Shown here piece after piece: positions 35,632 to 44,460 of a stretch of 64,000 nt of DNA. The first letter of the stretch is position 1; every line of letters begins with the position of its first letter. The position numbers and the translations under genes are program-made. The notes beneath the pieces are model-generated. The model was not told where the DNA came from. It saw nothing but the letters and a program-made list of their open reading frames with translations, and did no database searches. The stretch comes from JBKBIP01 sp046297495 (GTDB lineage: Bacteria; Planctomycetota; Planctomycetia; Gemmatales; Gemmataceae), in NCBI GenBank assembly GCA_046297495.1, contig JBKBIP010000003.1, positions 62,001 to 126,000 on the forward strand, given 5' to 3'.

Positions 35632-36480
35632 TTATGGTTCATTGCGATAGCCGGGAGGCGTGCCCCAGTGCAGCTTGTCGCGCAACGTGTGGTAATAGCT
35701 GCGACCTGGTACTTTCACCAGGGAAAAACAGACCGCCGCCTGCCGGACCGTCACGCGATGCTCCGTTGTCACCGGAATGATTTCCTGGCCATCGAGGATC
35801 AAGGCGGCGCTGCCGTTCGAGGCCCGGCGGATGGCGATGGTGTATTCCTTATCGGCGGCATCGACCAGGGGACGATGCGTCAAGCTGTGCGGCGAGATCG
35901 GCGTGATGACGAATGCCAACAATTCCTGGCTGAGAATCGGTCCCCCCGCTGACAGATTATGCCCCGTGGAACCGATGGGCGTGCTGATGATCAAACCGTC
36001 GCTGCTGTAGCGTGAGACCGTTTCGCCGTCGATTGCCAAGTCCAGATCAATCATGTGATAGGGGGGGGCCGTGTGGATGACGACTTCATTCAAGCCGAGA
36101 TAGGTCCATTTTTGTCCTGCTAATGTCACACAGCATTCGTACATGAGATGGGAGGTGGTGCGATAGTCCCCTTGGAGCACTTGAGGCCAGCAGGAGCGCA
36201 GCTCGTCGGGGCTAAGGTCGGCCAAGAAACCCAGACGCCCGAGATTGACGCCGAGGATCGGCTTTTGCTGATAGCCCATTTGCCGAGCCGCCCGCAAGAT
36301 GGCCCCATCGCCGCCGAGCACCAAGGCCAAATCCGCCGCGACGCCGCTCAGATCTCGTTCCTGAAGCAAATCAAAGACGACAATCTCACACTGCTCGGCC
36401 AACAAAGGCAACAACCGATCCGCCTCGGCCCGCACGCCGGGTCGATGGGCGTTTCCCAAAACGAGCAGCTTCAGCGGCAG
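35632..36480 (-). CDS. nadK: NAD kinase, apparent CTG start
   Basis: The 282-residue enzyme phosphorylates NAD to NADP. Conserved motifs are LVLGGDGAILRAAR (GGDG motif), PILGVNLGRLGFLADL and STPIGSTGHNLSAGGPI, with LNEVVIH between. The start is unusual. No ATG or GTG lies in frame before the conserved strand KLLVLGNAH. A stop codon lies 12 codons before the first possible TTG, at 36459. A CTG at 36478-36480 has AAGGAG eight bases upstream and gives PLKLLVLGNAHRP, the form expected for the family, so I take CTG as the start. It is downstream of dxs by about 127 bases, which contain a tandem repeat. Confidence 0.9.
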   Translation of the reverse strand: MPLKLLVLGNAHRPGVRAEADRLLPLLAEQCEIVVFDLLQERDLSGVAADLALVLGGDGAILRAARQMGYQQKPILGVNLGRLGFLADLSPDELRSCWPQVLQGDYRTTSHLMYECCVTLAGQKWTYLGLNEVVIHTAPPYHMIDLDLAIDGETVSRYSSDGLIISTPIGSTGHNLSAGGPILSQELLAFVITPISPHSLTHRPLVDAADKEYTIAIRRASNGSAALILDGQEIIPVTTEHRVTVRQAAVCFSLVKVPGRSYYHTLRDKLHWGTPPGYRNEP

Positions 36481-36510
36481 ATGGAGGTCTCCTTATGGAA
36501 CTGATTCACG

Positions 36511-36591
36511 AACCCAAGCCGGCTGCGGGGCCGCCGGTCCTAAACCCAAGCCGGCTGCGGGGCCGCCGGTCGCCACGCGACCGGCTTGGGG
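36511..36591. repeat. Tandem 29-bp repeat with inverted half between dxs and nadK
   Basis: A 29-base sequence starting AACCCAAGCCGGCTGCGG occurs at 36511-36539 and again, identical, at 36543-36571. It is followed by ACCGGCTTGGG at 36580-36590, the reverse complement of its start, so the second copy can form a hairpin. The dxs stop is at 36608, so the hairpin follows dxs on the minus strand and precedes nadK. Part of the core occurs downstream of csrA as well. Confidence 0.8.
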
Positions 36592-36607
36592 AAATTGGTC
36601 TGATCCT

Positions 36608-38527
36608 TCAACTCACTCTCAACGCCGACGATTCCACGTCATCAGCGGCGGCGCGGGCGCGGCGGACGGCGGCGCAGATGCCGTCCACATCGAGGCCCAG
36701 ATCGGCCAGCAGCTCGCCTCGTTCGCCATGCTCAATGAAGCGATCGGGTATGCCCAGGCGCACGACATGGCGCGTGTCCAAGCCGGCGCTGTTGGCTGCC
36801 TCCAACAGGGCGCTGCCGAAGCCCCCTTCCAAAGTTCCTTCCTCTACGGTGACAACCAGCGGCAGTTGTTCGACGGCCCGCAGCAGCGTTTGCTTGTCGA
36901 TGGGCTTGGCGAAGCGGGCGTTGATGACGCCGATTTCCAAATTCTCCTGACGCAGCCGCTCCGCCGCCTTGACGCAGGTGGGGAACAAGCTGCCGTAGGC
37001 AACGAGGACACCGTCCACGCCCCATTCATAGACTTCCGCTTGCCCCAGCTCCAGCGGCGCCACGCCGCGTTCGACGCGCTCGAGGTTGGCCTTGGGATAG
37101 CGCATCGAAATGGGGCTGGGATGATTCAGGGCAAAATTCAACATGGGGACCACATCCAGCTCATCACCGGGAGCCATGACCACGAAGTTCGGCAGCAAGC
37201 GTAGATAGGTGGTGTCGAAGACGCCGTGATGCGTTGGGCCGTCGGGACCAGTCAAGCCAGAGCGGTCCAAACAGAACGTCACCGGCAGATTTTGCAAGGC
37301 GACTTCTTGGAACAGTTGATCGTAAGCCCGCTGGAGGAAAGTCGAGTAAATGGCGGCAATCGGCTTCATGCCGGCCTTGGCCAAGCCGGCCGCGAAGGCC
37401 ACCGCATGGGATTCGCAGATGCCGGTGTCGAAAAAGCGGTCGGGGAAGTTGGCCCGCACTTTTTCCAGCTTGTTCCCTTGACACATGGCCGCCGTGATGA
37501 CCGCGACTTGGGGATCGTTCTCCATCGCTTGATGGATGGCCGTGCTCACCGCGTCGGTGAAGGCCTTCGAGCCGCCGCGCTTGAGCGATAGGATGGTGCG
37601 CTCCGGGCCGACTTTCTCGAAGACTGGCGGCGTGTGGTAGGTGACGGGGTCCTCGCTGGCTTGCGGCACGCCATGCCCCTTCTCGGTGAGCACGTGCAGC
37701 AGGACGGGGCCTTGTTGTTCTTTGACATCCCGCAGCCAACGGCGCAGCGTGGGCAAGTCGTGGCCGTCGATGGGGCCGATGTAGCGGAAGCCCAATTCCT
37801 CGAACAACATGCCGCCAGTGAAAACGGCCTTCATTCCCTCCTTGATCTGCCCCAAGGCGTGGGTGGCCATCTCGCCGACCAATGGCACCCGCGCGATCAG
37901 GTCGCGCACGTGCCGCTTCGAGTCTTGATAGAAATTCGTCAGCCGGGCGCGATCCAAACATTGAGCCAATGCGCCCGTGCGCGGGCAAATCGACATCTTG
38001 TTATCATTCAAGATCACCAGCAGGTTCTTTCCCAAGCCGCCGGCGTTGTTCAAGGCCTCGAAGACGATTCCCGATGGCAGGGCGCCATCACCGATGACCG
38101 CGACGCTATGCCGGTCGCCACGCCCCAGCAGGTCATCGCCGACCTTCAGGCCGAGCGAACAAGAGATGCTGCATCCCGCGTGTCCGGTCATGAACAGATC
38201 ATAGTCGCTTTCGTTGGGGTTGGGATAACCCATCAGCCCGCCGCGCGTGCGCATGGTGCTGAAGCGCGGATAGCGGCCCGTAATCAGCTTGTGCGGATAG
38301 ATTTGATGGCCGGTATCCCAGATGAGGCGATCCTTGCGGAAATCGAAGGTGAGGTGCAAGGCCAAGCACAGTTCCACGACGCCAAGATTGCTGGCGAAGT
38401 GGGCCGAGCGGATGCTGAGCACGCGGACCAACTCGTCACGCATCTCCTGCGCGAGCTGCGTGAGCTGCTCGTCCGTGAGCTTATGCAAGTCTGCCGGCGA
38501 CTGAATCTCAGACAATAGAATGCTCAT
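36608..38527 (-). CDS. dxs: 1-deoxy-D-xylulose-5-phosphate synthase
   Basis: The 639-residue thiamine-diphosphate enzyme condenses pyruvate with glyceraldehyde 3-phosphate, the first step of the MEP pathway to isoprenoids. Landmarks are HFASNLGVVELCLALH with the proton-relay His, DTGHQIYPHKLITGR, the ThDP/Mg motif GDGALPSGIVFEALNNAG, NDNKMSI, and in the second half DRSGLTGPDGPTHHGVFD and VTVEEGTLEGGFGSAL. Length is standard (about 620-640). The second of two adjacent ATGs (38525-38527) has GGGAG at the better distance. It follows ispA and precedes nadK and acyP; the xseB-ispA-dxs order is conserved in many bacteria. Confidence 0.96.
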   Translation of the reverse strand: MSILLSEIQSPADLHKLTDEQLTQLAQEMRDELVRVLSIRSAHFASNLGVVELCLALHLTFDFRKDRLIWDTGHQIYPHKLITGRYPRFSTMRTRGGLMGYPNPNESDYDLFMTGHAGCSISCSLGLKVGDDLLGRGDRHSVAVIGDGALPSGIVFEALNNAGGLGKNLLVILNDNKMSICPRTGALAQCLDRARLTNFYQDSKRHVRDLIARVPLVGEMATHALGQIKEGMKAVFTGGMLFEELGFRYIGPIDGHDLPTLRRWLRDVKEQQGPVLLHVLTEKGHGVPQASEDPVTYHTPPVFEKVGPERTILSLKRGGSKAFTDAVSTAIHQAMENDPQVAVITAAMCQGNKLEKVRANFPDRFFDTGICESHAVAFAAGLAKAGMKPIAAIYSTFLQRAYDQLFQEVALQNLPVTFCLDRSGLTGPDGPTHHGVFDTTYLRLLPNFVVMAPGDELDVVPMLNFALNHPSPISMRYPKANLERVERGVAPLELGQAEVYEWGVDGVLVAYGSLFPTCVKAAERLRQENLEIGVINARFAKPIDKQTLLRAVEQLPLVVTVEEGTLEGGFGSALLEAANSAGLDTRHVVRLGIPDRFIEHGERGELLADLGLDVDGICAAVRRARAAADDVESSALRVS

Positions 38528-38648
38528 CATCGCTCCCTTTACGATTAACACCGGCCTAGAGCCGAACGCTAGATCCCTTCACGCCGTCCCCATGGCCGAA
38601 TCCTTAGTGTGTTCTATTTCTCTCGTTCCCGCTCCGCGTTTTTGGTCT

Positions 38649-38667
38649 GGCGCGCCTGCGGCGCGCC
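38649..38667. repeat. GC palindrome just past ispA stop
   Basis: GGCGCGCC (38649-38656) and GGCGCGCC (38660-38667) are self-complementary 8-base arms with a 3-base TGC spacer. They lie immediately past the ispA stop on the minus strand. No T tract follows, so it may only be a transcript-end hairpin or a processing site between ispA and dxs. Confidence 0.6.
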
Positions 38668-38668
38668 T

Positions 38669-39619
38669 CTAATGTTTCCTTTCCAACACGAACCCCACTA
38701 GCTCCCGCAAGCGTTGGCCGCGCGTGCCGAGGGGTTTGATGTGTTGGCACGCCTCCTTACCGAGCTGCTTGGCGCGTCGGCGACTTTCCCTGACTCCCAA
38801 AAATCCAGGATAAGTTAGTTTACCGCGCTCGGCGTCTTTTCGCACCCTCTTGCCAGTGACATCGGCGTTCCCTTCCACGTCCAGCAAGTCGTCGGTGATT
38901 TGGAACAGCTGTCCGAAACAGCGTCCAAACGCATCCAGACAAGCTAACAAGTCCTTGTCAGGCCCTCCTTCCTGTTCGCCTTGAGCCGACCAGATACCCA
39001 GGTGCAAGCACGAGCGAAACAACGCACCGGTCTTGCGCGCGTGGATGTTTTCCAGGTCGGCGAGTTCTCCCCCTTGATGTTCCCAGGCCAGATCCTCGAC
39101 TTGGCCGCCGACCATGCCCGCCGCTCCCGCGCCGCGGGCCAATTCCTGGCAGCAGGCAGCCGCCGTGGTCGGCGGATAATTCTCCGCCAACACCTGGAAA
39201 GATAGCGTCAACAACGCATCCCCCGCCAGGATGGCCAAGGCTTCGCCGAACTTCTTGTGGCACGTCGGCTGGCCGCGGCGCAGGTCATCGTTGTCCATCG
39301 CGGGCAAATCGTCATGGATCAGCGAATAGGTATGCACCATCTCAACCGCGGCCGCCGCCGGCAGCGCTCGATGAGGCTGGCCGCCGCTCGCTTCCGCCGC
39401 CAGGATGACCAACAAGGGGCGTAATCGCTTGCCGGGGGCCATCAAACTGTAGCGCATTGCTTCCAGCAGCGCCGTCGGCGTCCCCACGCCGCCGCGCAAG
39501 ATGGCCTGCAAGTAGCCATCGACCATCGCTTGATGATCGCGCAGATAACTGGCAAAGTCACTGGACAAATTCTTCTCATCTCCCTTACCATGGCGCGCTG
39601 AGATCTTTCCGCTCTTCAT
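38669..39619 (-). CDS. ispA: Polyprenyl (farnesyl/geranylgeranyl) diphosphate synthase
   Basis: The 316-residue enzyme extends isoprenoid chains from the product of the MEP pathway. The first aspartate-rich motif is IHDDLPAMDNDDLRRG, in the long form DDxxxxD seen in bacterial farnesyl synthases. The second is FQITDDLLDVEG. The KRLRPLL and RKTGALFRS regions bind diphosphate. Length matches FPP synthases (about 290-320). It lies between xseB (146 bases upstream) and dxs. Chain length cannot be fixed from sequence alone, so farnesyl is the most probable product but geranylgeranyl is possible. Confidence 0.92.
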   Translation of the reverse strand: MKSGKISARHGKGDEKNLSSDFASYLRDHQAMVDGYLQAILRGGVGTPTALLEAMRYSLMAPGKRLRPLLVILAAEASGGQPHRALPAAAAVEMVHTYSLIHDDLPAMDNDDLRRGQPTCHKKFGEALAILAGDALLTLSFQVLAENYPPTTAAACCQELARGAGAAGMVGGQVEDLAWEHQGGELADLENIHARKTGALFRSCLHLGIWSAQGEQEGGPDKDLLACLDAFGRCFGQLFQITDDLLDVEGNADVTGKRVRKDAERGKLTYPGFLGVRESRRRAKQLGKEACQHIKPLGTRGQRLRELVGFVLERKH

Positions 39620-39765
39620 TATCCCGCCAATCGCACAGCCAAGCCACGGTAAGGATGTTCTGGTTCACTCCTAAAACGCCAGAGGGCGGTAAAATGTAGC
39701 GATTCAACATGATGGGGCAAAACGATAATCCTGATAAAATCGGCGGATTTATCATGTCGAAACGT

Positions 39766-40077
39766 TCAAAACAACTCCTCTCCATCCCCATTTTTCTTGC
39801 GGCGTTTGGTGTCTTTCTTGTCGGCATCCACGGCAGCGACGTGGGTGAACGGCTGCGTCAGCGGTTGGCCCTGCTCGTCCACGCCGGTCAGCAGCAGGAT
39901 GCGCTGCTCGGCCTGTTGCAAGATGGCGTAGCAATGCTTGAGCAAGCCGATTCCGTGCTCATAATGCGCCAGCGACTCTTCCAACCCGATCTGGCCATCT
40001 TCCAGCTCACGGACGATCCGCTCCAGCTCGGTCAGTGCTTGCTCGAAAGTTCGGTCTTTCTCAGGAGAATGATTCAT
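39766..40077 (-). CDS. xseB: Exodeoxyribonuclease VII small subunit
   Basis: The 103-residue subunit has the conserved helical hairpin FEQALTELERIVRELEDGQIGLEESLAHYEHGIGLLKHCYAIL, which covers residues of about 11-53. A tail of about 35 residues that is rich in Lys and Glu (DKKDTKRRKKNGDGEEL) is not usual; most XseB proteins end near 80. It starts 34 bases after the xseA stop, consistent with the two subunits being translated together. Exonuclease VII degrades single-stranded DNA from both ends. Confidence 0.93.
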   Translation of the reverse strand: MNHSPEKDRTFEQALTELERIVRELEDGQIGLEESLAHYEHGIGLLKHCYAILQQAEQRILLLTGVDEQGQPLTQPFTHVAAVDADKKDTKRRKKNGDGEELF

Positions 40078-40111
40078 GGTATGTCCGCCGGGAAGGGGAG
40101 ACCCTCCGTGA

Positions 40112-41374
40112 TCAAGATTTTGGGACGGCGGTTTCCTGAGCCACCGGCGCTTCCTCGACACGACTCACGATCTGGCCGTGCTGCACGGTGGTCACCAAAC
40201 GATCACCTAGCTTCACCTGTTCCGCGTCACGTATCACGACTCGATCTGCCTCTCTTCGTGTAAGACTATAACCCCGCGCCAAAACATTCAAGGGGCTTAG
40301 GGTTTGCAAACGCCCCGCCGCCGCTTCCAGCAGCGTTTGCGCCCGTTGCAGGCGCTGGCGAAGGGCCCGTTGGAGCCGTTGCGCCCAATCGTCGAGCCGC
40401 TGTTCCTCGGCGTGAATCCGCTCCAACGGCAAGCGAAAGACGCGACGCTGGGCCAAGTCGTCCAGCTGCCAGCGCGCTTGAGCCAACCGTTGCCGCAGGC
40501 TGTCCGTCAAGGCGCGATGTAGCTCGGTCAAGCCCTGCGTCATCTCCCGCAGGTCGGGCACCACCCGAGTAGCCGCCTCGCTAGGGGTAAGCGCCCGCAC
40601 GTCAGCCACCAAATCGGCGATGGTCACATCGACTTCATGCCCCACGGCACTGACAATCGGTACGCGCGATTCATGGATCGCTTGCGCCACCGGCATTTCA
40701 TTGAAGGCCCATAAGTCTTCGAGACTGCCCCCCCCTCGACCGATGATGGCCACGTCAATCGGCACGCCGCCGGCCTGATGAATCTGGTTGATCCGTCGAA
40801 TGGCCGCCGCGATTTCCGCCGCCGCTCCCTCCCCCTGCACACGCACCGGACAAACCCAAATTTCAACCACTGGCCAGCGTTTCGTCAAGATTTCCAACAT
40901 GTCACGCACCGCCGCTCCGCTGGGGCTGGTGATCAAAGCCAGCCGGCGCGGGACACGTGGCAGCGGTTTCTTGCGGCGTGGATCAAAGTAGCCGAGCTGA
41001 AACAGCTTCTCCCGCAGCTGCCGCAACGCCAATTCCAGGGCGCCAATCCCCTTGGGCTGCATCTCCTCAACGATGAATTGATAGTCGCCGCGCGGTTGAT
41101 ACACCGACAACCGACCCCGAGCCACAATTTCCAAACCGTCGCGCAGCTCAAAGCGCAACCGCATGGCGACCCCGCGCCAGATGACCGAACGCATCTGCGC
41201 CTGCGCGTCCTTCAAAGTGAAATACAGATGTCCCGACGCGGGCCGGGCCAGGTTGGACACTTCCCCTTCGACCCAGACTTGGCCGTAGGTTTCCTCGAGC
41301 AGCTCCTTGATTTCCTGAGTCAATTCGCTGACCGTGCGGACGTGGACACCTTTGGGCAGGAATGGCGCGGACAT
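40112..41374 (-). CDS. xseA: Exodeoxyribonuclease VII large subunit
   Basis: The 420-residue catalytic subunit has an N-terminal OB-fold (VWVEGEVSNLARPASGHLYFTLKDAQAQMRSVIWRG). The catalytic domain contains ALITSPSGAAVRDML, DVAIIGRGGGSLEDLWAFNE and VSAVGHEVDVTIADLVADVRA-like regions with PSEAAT. A long coiled-coil region and the terminal LARGYSLTRR complete the family pattern. Length agrees (about 400-450). AGGGGAAA precedes the ATG. It starts 66 bases after the mnmA stop, so the genes from mnmA to the permease at 34 kb are all codirectional. Confidence 0.95.
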   Translation of the reverse strand: MSAPFLPKGVHVRTVSELTQEIKELLEETYGQVWVEGEVSNLARPASGHLYFTLKDAQAQMRSVIWRGVAMRLRFELRDGLEIVARGRLSVYQPRGDYQFIVEEMQPKGIGALELALRQLREKLFQLGYFDPRRKKPLPRVPRRLALITSPSGAAVRDMLEILTKRWPVVEIWVCPVRVQGEGAAAEIAAAIRRINQIHQAGGVPIDVAIIGRGGGSLEDLWAFNEMPVAQAIHESRVPIVSAVGHEVDVTIADLVADVRALTPSEAATRVVPDLREMTQGLTELHRALTDSLRQRLAQARWQLDDLAQRRVFRLPLERIHAEEQRLDDWAQRLQRALRQRLQRAQTLLEAAAGRLQTLSPLNVLARGYSLTRREADRVVIRDAEQVKLGDRLVTTVQHGQIVSRVEEAPVAQETAVPKS

Positions 41375-41440
41375 CGACTAGGTTTCCCCTAAACAATGGT
41401 AGTGGAAATCGGTATCGGTCTCATCGATTCCGGCGCCGAC

Positions 41441-42541
41441 TCAGGGAGCGTGCGCGAGCCGATGAATCCCCTTCTCAATCCACCCACCCCCTAGCACGCG
41501 TTCGCCATCGTAAAAGACGGCGGCTTGTCCCGGAGTAACGGCGCTTTGCGGTTCGACAAACCACACCTCGGCGCTACCATCAGGCAGGGCGCGGACCGTG
41601 GCGGGGGCGGCGGGGTGGCGGTAGCGAATCTTGACCTGGCAGGGAATCGGCGCGGCGGGGGCATCATCCACTAGCCAATTGACCAACGCGGCCCGCAAGC
41701 CATCCGACAATAGCTCATCGCGGTCGCCTACGACGACGGTGTTGTCTTCGGGAACGATCTGGAGCACATAGCGGCGTTCCCCAGCGGCGAAGCCCAACCC
41801 CTTGCGCTGGCCGATGGTGAAATGCTCGATGCCGGGATGGGGGGCCAGCACCTGACCGGATGTGTCCACGATATGTCCCGCCGTGACCTTCTCCGGGCGG
41901 CGCTCGCGGATCAAGCGGGCGTGGTCGCCATCGGGGACGAAGCAAATTTCCACGCTGTCGGGCTTACCGTGAACCCCTAACCCCGCTTCCCGCGCCAGGG
42001 CACGCACCGCTTCCTTGCGATAGCCGCCGATGGGAAAGAGGATGTGGGGCAAGATACTCCGCCGCAGACCGAACAAGACATACGATTGATCCTTGTCGGC
42101 ATCGAGGCCGCGGCGCAATTCCATTTGTCCCTCACATGACACAAGTTGGGCATAGTGGCCAGTGGCCACGAAGTCGGCGTCGAGCTGCTTGCCGTAAGAC
42201 CAGAGCTTGCCGAACTTGAGCCAGTTATTGCACATGACGCACGGATTCGGCGTGCGCCCAACCAAGTATTCATCGGCGAAGTAGTCGATAATCCGGCCAA
42301 AGTCGTCCTCAAAATCCAGGGCGTAGAACGGAATGTCCAAGCGATCCGCCACGCGGCGGGCATCGCCGGCATCAAGGGCGCTGCAACAGCCCTTCTTGTG
42401 ATCCGCCCGGCCATCCTCGGCTCCTCGCACGCCGGTGCGCATGAATAGCCCGATGACATCGTATCCTTGCTTCTTGAGCAAGTACGCCGCCACCGAACTA
42501 TCCACCCCGCCACTCATGGCCAAGACGACACGCGCGGGCAT
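41441..42541 (-). CDS. mnmA: tRNA-uridine 2-sulfurtransferase MnmA
   Basis: The 366-residue enzyme thiolates U34 of tRNA(Glu, Gln, Lys). The PP-loop ATP motif AMSGGVDSSVAAYLL is at residues 8-22. The catalytic first Cys lies in GRTPNPCVMCNNWLKFG and the second in VEICFVPDGD. The terminal beta domains (YVLQIVPEDNTVVVG, QVKIRYRHP, AVFYDGERVLGGGWI) are typical. Length matches (about 360-380). GAGGAGG precedes the ATG. It is the first gene of the long minus-strand run and is divergent from cbiB. Confidence 0.96.
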   Translation of the reverse strand: MPARVVLAMSGGVDSSVAAYLLKKQGYDVIGLFMRTGVRGAEDGRADHKKGCCSALDAGDARRVADRLDIPFYALDFEDDFGRIIDYFADEYLVGRTPNPCVMCNNWLKFGKLWSYGKQLDADFVATGHYAQLVSCEGQMELRRGLDADKDQSYVLFGLRRSILPHILFPIGGYRKEAVRALAREAGLGVHGKPDSVEICFVPDGDHARLIRERRPEKVTAGHIVDTSGQVLAPHPGIEHFTIGQRKGLGFAAGERRYVLQIVPEDNTVVVGDRDELLSDGLRAALVNWLVDDAPAAPIPCQVKIRYRHPAAPATVRALPDGSAEVWFVEPQSAVTPGQAAVFYDGERVLGGGWIEKGIHRLAHAP

Positions 42542-42642
42542 GGCTCCTCCTCGGCAGAAAAAAATGATACGTCGGGTATTATAGCGAAACCAGGCGACGC
42601 TCGCCTGCGGCTCACTCGCGAAACGGGGATTTCTCCATCATT

Positions 42643-43842
42643 ATGACAACCGTGCTACTCCCTCTGGTTCTCGGATTTCTGCTCGATCAACTACTCGGTG
42701 ATCCGCTGCGTTGGCCGCATCCGGTGCGTGCCATCGGGCGCTGCATCACCTTTCTGGAACCACTGCTGCGCCGCTGGCTGCCGGAGCGGCTGAGCGGCGT
42801 TGTGCTGGTGGCGCTGGTGATCGGCGGTGTCGGTGGGCTGACGTGGGGGGCGTTGGCGCTAGCGGAAGTCATCCATCCGTTGCTACGTTTGCTCTTGGCG
42901 ACGATGCTCATCTATCAGGGCTTGGCGGCGCGGAGTCTGGCCCGCGAGGCGCAAGCGGTCTTGGCTTTGTGTGCGCAAGAAGATTGGAAGGGGGCACGCG
43001 GGCAACTGAGCCGGATTGTTGGGCGGGATACATCCGAGTTGCCGCCGGAGCAAATCTATCGCGCGTGTATCGAAACCGTGGCCGAGAATGCCAGCGATGG
43101 CGTTGTGGCGCCGTTGTTCTACGCGGCGTTGGCGGGGCCGGTGGGGATGTGGCTGTACAAAGCCATCAACACTTTGGATAGCATGATCGGCTACCGCAAT
43201 GCTCACTACCTGCGATTCGGTTGGGCGTCGGCTCGGCTCGACGATCTGGCCAATTTCATTCCTGCCCGGTTGACCTGGCTGCTGTTGGCGCTGGCTGCCG
43301 CGCTGACCGGCCATTCTGGGCGGGGTGCCTTGGTCACCGGGTGGCGCGATGGCCGCAAACACCCCAGCCCCAACGCTGGTTGGCCCGAAGCGGGCATGGC
43401 CGGAGCGCTGGGGGTACGGCTCGGCGGTCCCAGCACCAAAGGGGGCCAAGCGTCAAACAAACCCTATTTAGGTGAGGAGTGCGAACCCCTTTCACTGACG
43501 AAAGCACGTCAAGCTATTGGGCTGATGGTGATGACATCATGGTTGGCGCTGGTCGGTGCGCTAGCGGCACTGGCGCTAGCGGCGACCAGCCCGCTTGGCT
43601 TACGGTTGCGCGGCGCCAATCAGGCGTGGCGTGAGGGAACGGTCTTGGTCCCCTTCAGGCCTGAGGCGCAGATGGCGCACGATGGCGGGGGGAACATTCA
43701 TGAGCACGCTCTGACGGCGGACTTGGTAATTGCGAATGTATCGACCCACCACGCGCCCGACGCAATGCAACCGGCGGCGCTCGCGGCGGTCCACGAACGG
43801 TTTCTTGAAATCTCGAATCCACACGTACTCAAAGTACGATAA
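42643..43842 (+). CDS. cbiB: Adenosylcobinamide-phosphate synthase CbiB/CobD with overlapping tail
   Basis: The membrane enzyme attaches aminopropanol phosphate to cobyric acid. Family motifs are LDQLLGDPLRWPHPVRAIG, YRACIETVAENASDGVVAPLFYAALAG, YKAINTLDSMIGYRN and DDLANFIPARLTWLLLALAAAL, then SPNAGWPEAGMAGALGVRLGG. Normal CbiB proteins end near residue 320. Here the frame continues to 399 with an unrelated tail after LGLRLRGANQAW, because the stop is at 43842, inside the opposite-strand methyltransferase gene. The useful part probably ends before 43640. The rest of the cobalamin pathway, apart from cbiX, is not in the window. Confidence 0.9.
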   Translation: MTTVLLPLVLGFLLDQLLGDPLRWPHPVRAIGRCITFLEPLLRRWLPERLSGVVLVALVIGGVGGLTWGALALAEVIHPLLRLLLATMLIYQGLAARSLAREAQAVLALCAQEDWKGARGQLSRIVGRDTSELPPEQIYRACIETVAENASDGVVAPLFYAALAGPVGMWLYKAINTLDSMIGYRNAHYLRFGWASARLDDLANFIPARLTWLLLALAAALTGHSGRGALVTGWRDGRKHPSPNAGWPEAGMAGALGVRLGGPSTKGGQASNKPYLGEECEPLSLTKARQAIGLMVMTSWLALVGALAALALAATSPLGLRLRGANQAWREGTVLVPFRPEAQMAHDGGGNIHEHALTADLVIANVSTHHAPDAMQPAALAAVHERFLEISNPHVLKVR

Positions 43843-44295
43843 GGTACCACCTGGTTTCAGCAAGCGATCAAAGGTGTGAAAAATTTGCCGCACTTGCGAC
43901 ACGGGGAAGTTATTCAGCGGTAAGCCGGACACAATGAAGTCATAGGGGGCGTCGACTTGCAGCTCTTGAACCGCCGCGTGAATGAGCCGCGCTTGTTGGC
44001 GGTGAGCGACGAAGAGCGGTTCGCGCTCGAAACGCTGGCCGAGTACAGCCACGAAATGAGTGTTTAACTCCACGATGTCCAGATGATCATCAGGTAGCAA
44101 TTGTCGCAAGATCGAGGCCGTAACCGCTCCCGTCCCCGGCCCCACCTCCAAGATGCGGCTTGGATCTCGTGGCTTGCGCAGCTCGGAGGCCAAGGCACGG
44201 GCCAGAAAACGACTACTTGGTAACACGGCTCCCGTTGTTTGGCCATGTCGGCGAAACTCCCGAAAGAAATCCCCACATTCAGCCCAGAAGCGCAT
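43600..44295 (-). CDS. Phospholipid N-methyltransferase-like SAM-dependent methyltransferase
   Basis: The 231-residue protein resembles PmtA-type methyltransferases. It has the family's N-terminal VLPSSRFLARAL, then SAM motif I ILEVGPGTGAVTASIL, the acidic strand LDIVELN, and DAPYDFIVSGLPLNNFP for the catalytic loop. PGGTLSYFEY and the closing VLMNVPPAIVRHLRL complete the fold. PmtA makes phosphatidylcholine and methylated phosphatidylethanolamine; related enzymes also dimethylate rRNA adenine, so the substrate is an inference. It converges on cbiB and overlaps its frame by 243 bases. AAAGG precedes the ATG. Confidence 0.82.
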   Translation of the reverse strand: MRFWAECGDFFREFRRHGQTTGAVLPSSRFLARALASELRKPRDPSRILEVGPGTGAVTASILRQLLPDDHLDIVELNTHFVAVLGQRFEREPLFVAHRQQARLIHAAVQELQVDAPYDFIVSGLPLNNFPVSQVRQIFHTFDRLLKPGGTLSYFEYVWIRDFKKPFVDRRERRRLHCVGRVVGRYIRNYQVRRQSVLMNVPPAIVRHLRLRPEGDQDRSLTPRLIGAAQP

Positions 44296-44460
44296 CCACG
44301 TTGCCTTTCGCGAGGAAGGAGAATCCTGGTGGAAAATCTAAATGAAATATACAAGATAGCGAAATTATTAAGCCATGCAACCAAAAAGTGGGAATCTTGT
44401 TTAATTCTTTAGTTCGTGAAAAAAGCTGTTAGTTAGCGTGCGAACCGTAGGTGAGCACAA

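Noticed and set aside
37634..38518. Plus-strand frame opposite dxs
   Set aside because: dxs motifs are continuous on the minus strand; no family similarity is seen in this frame.
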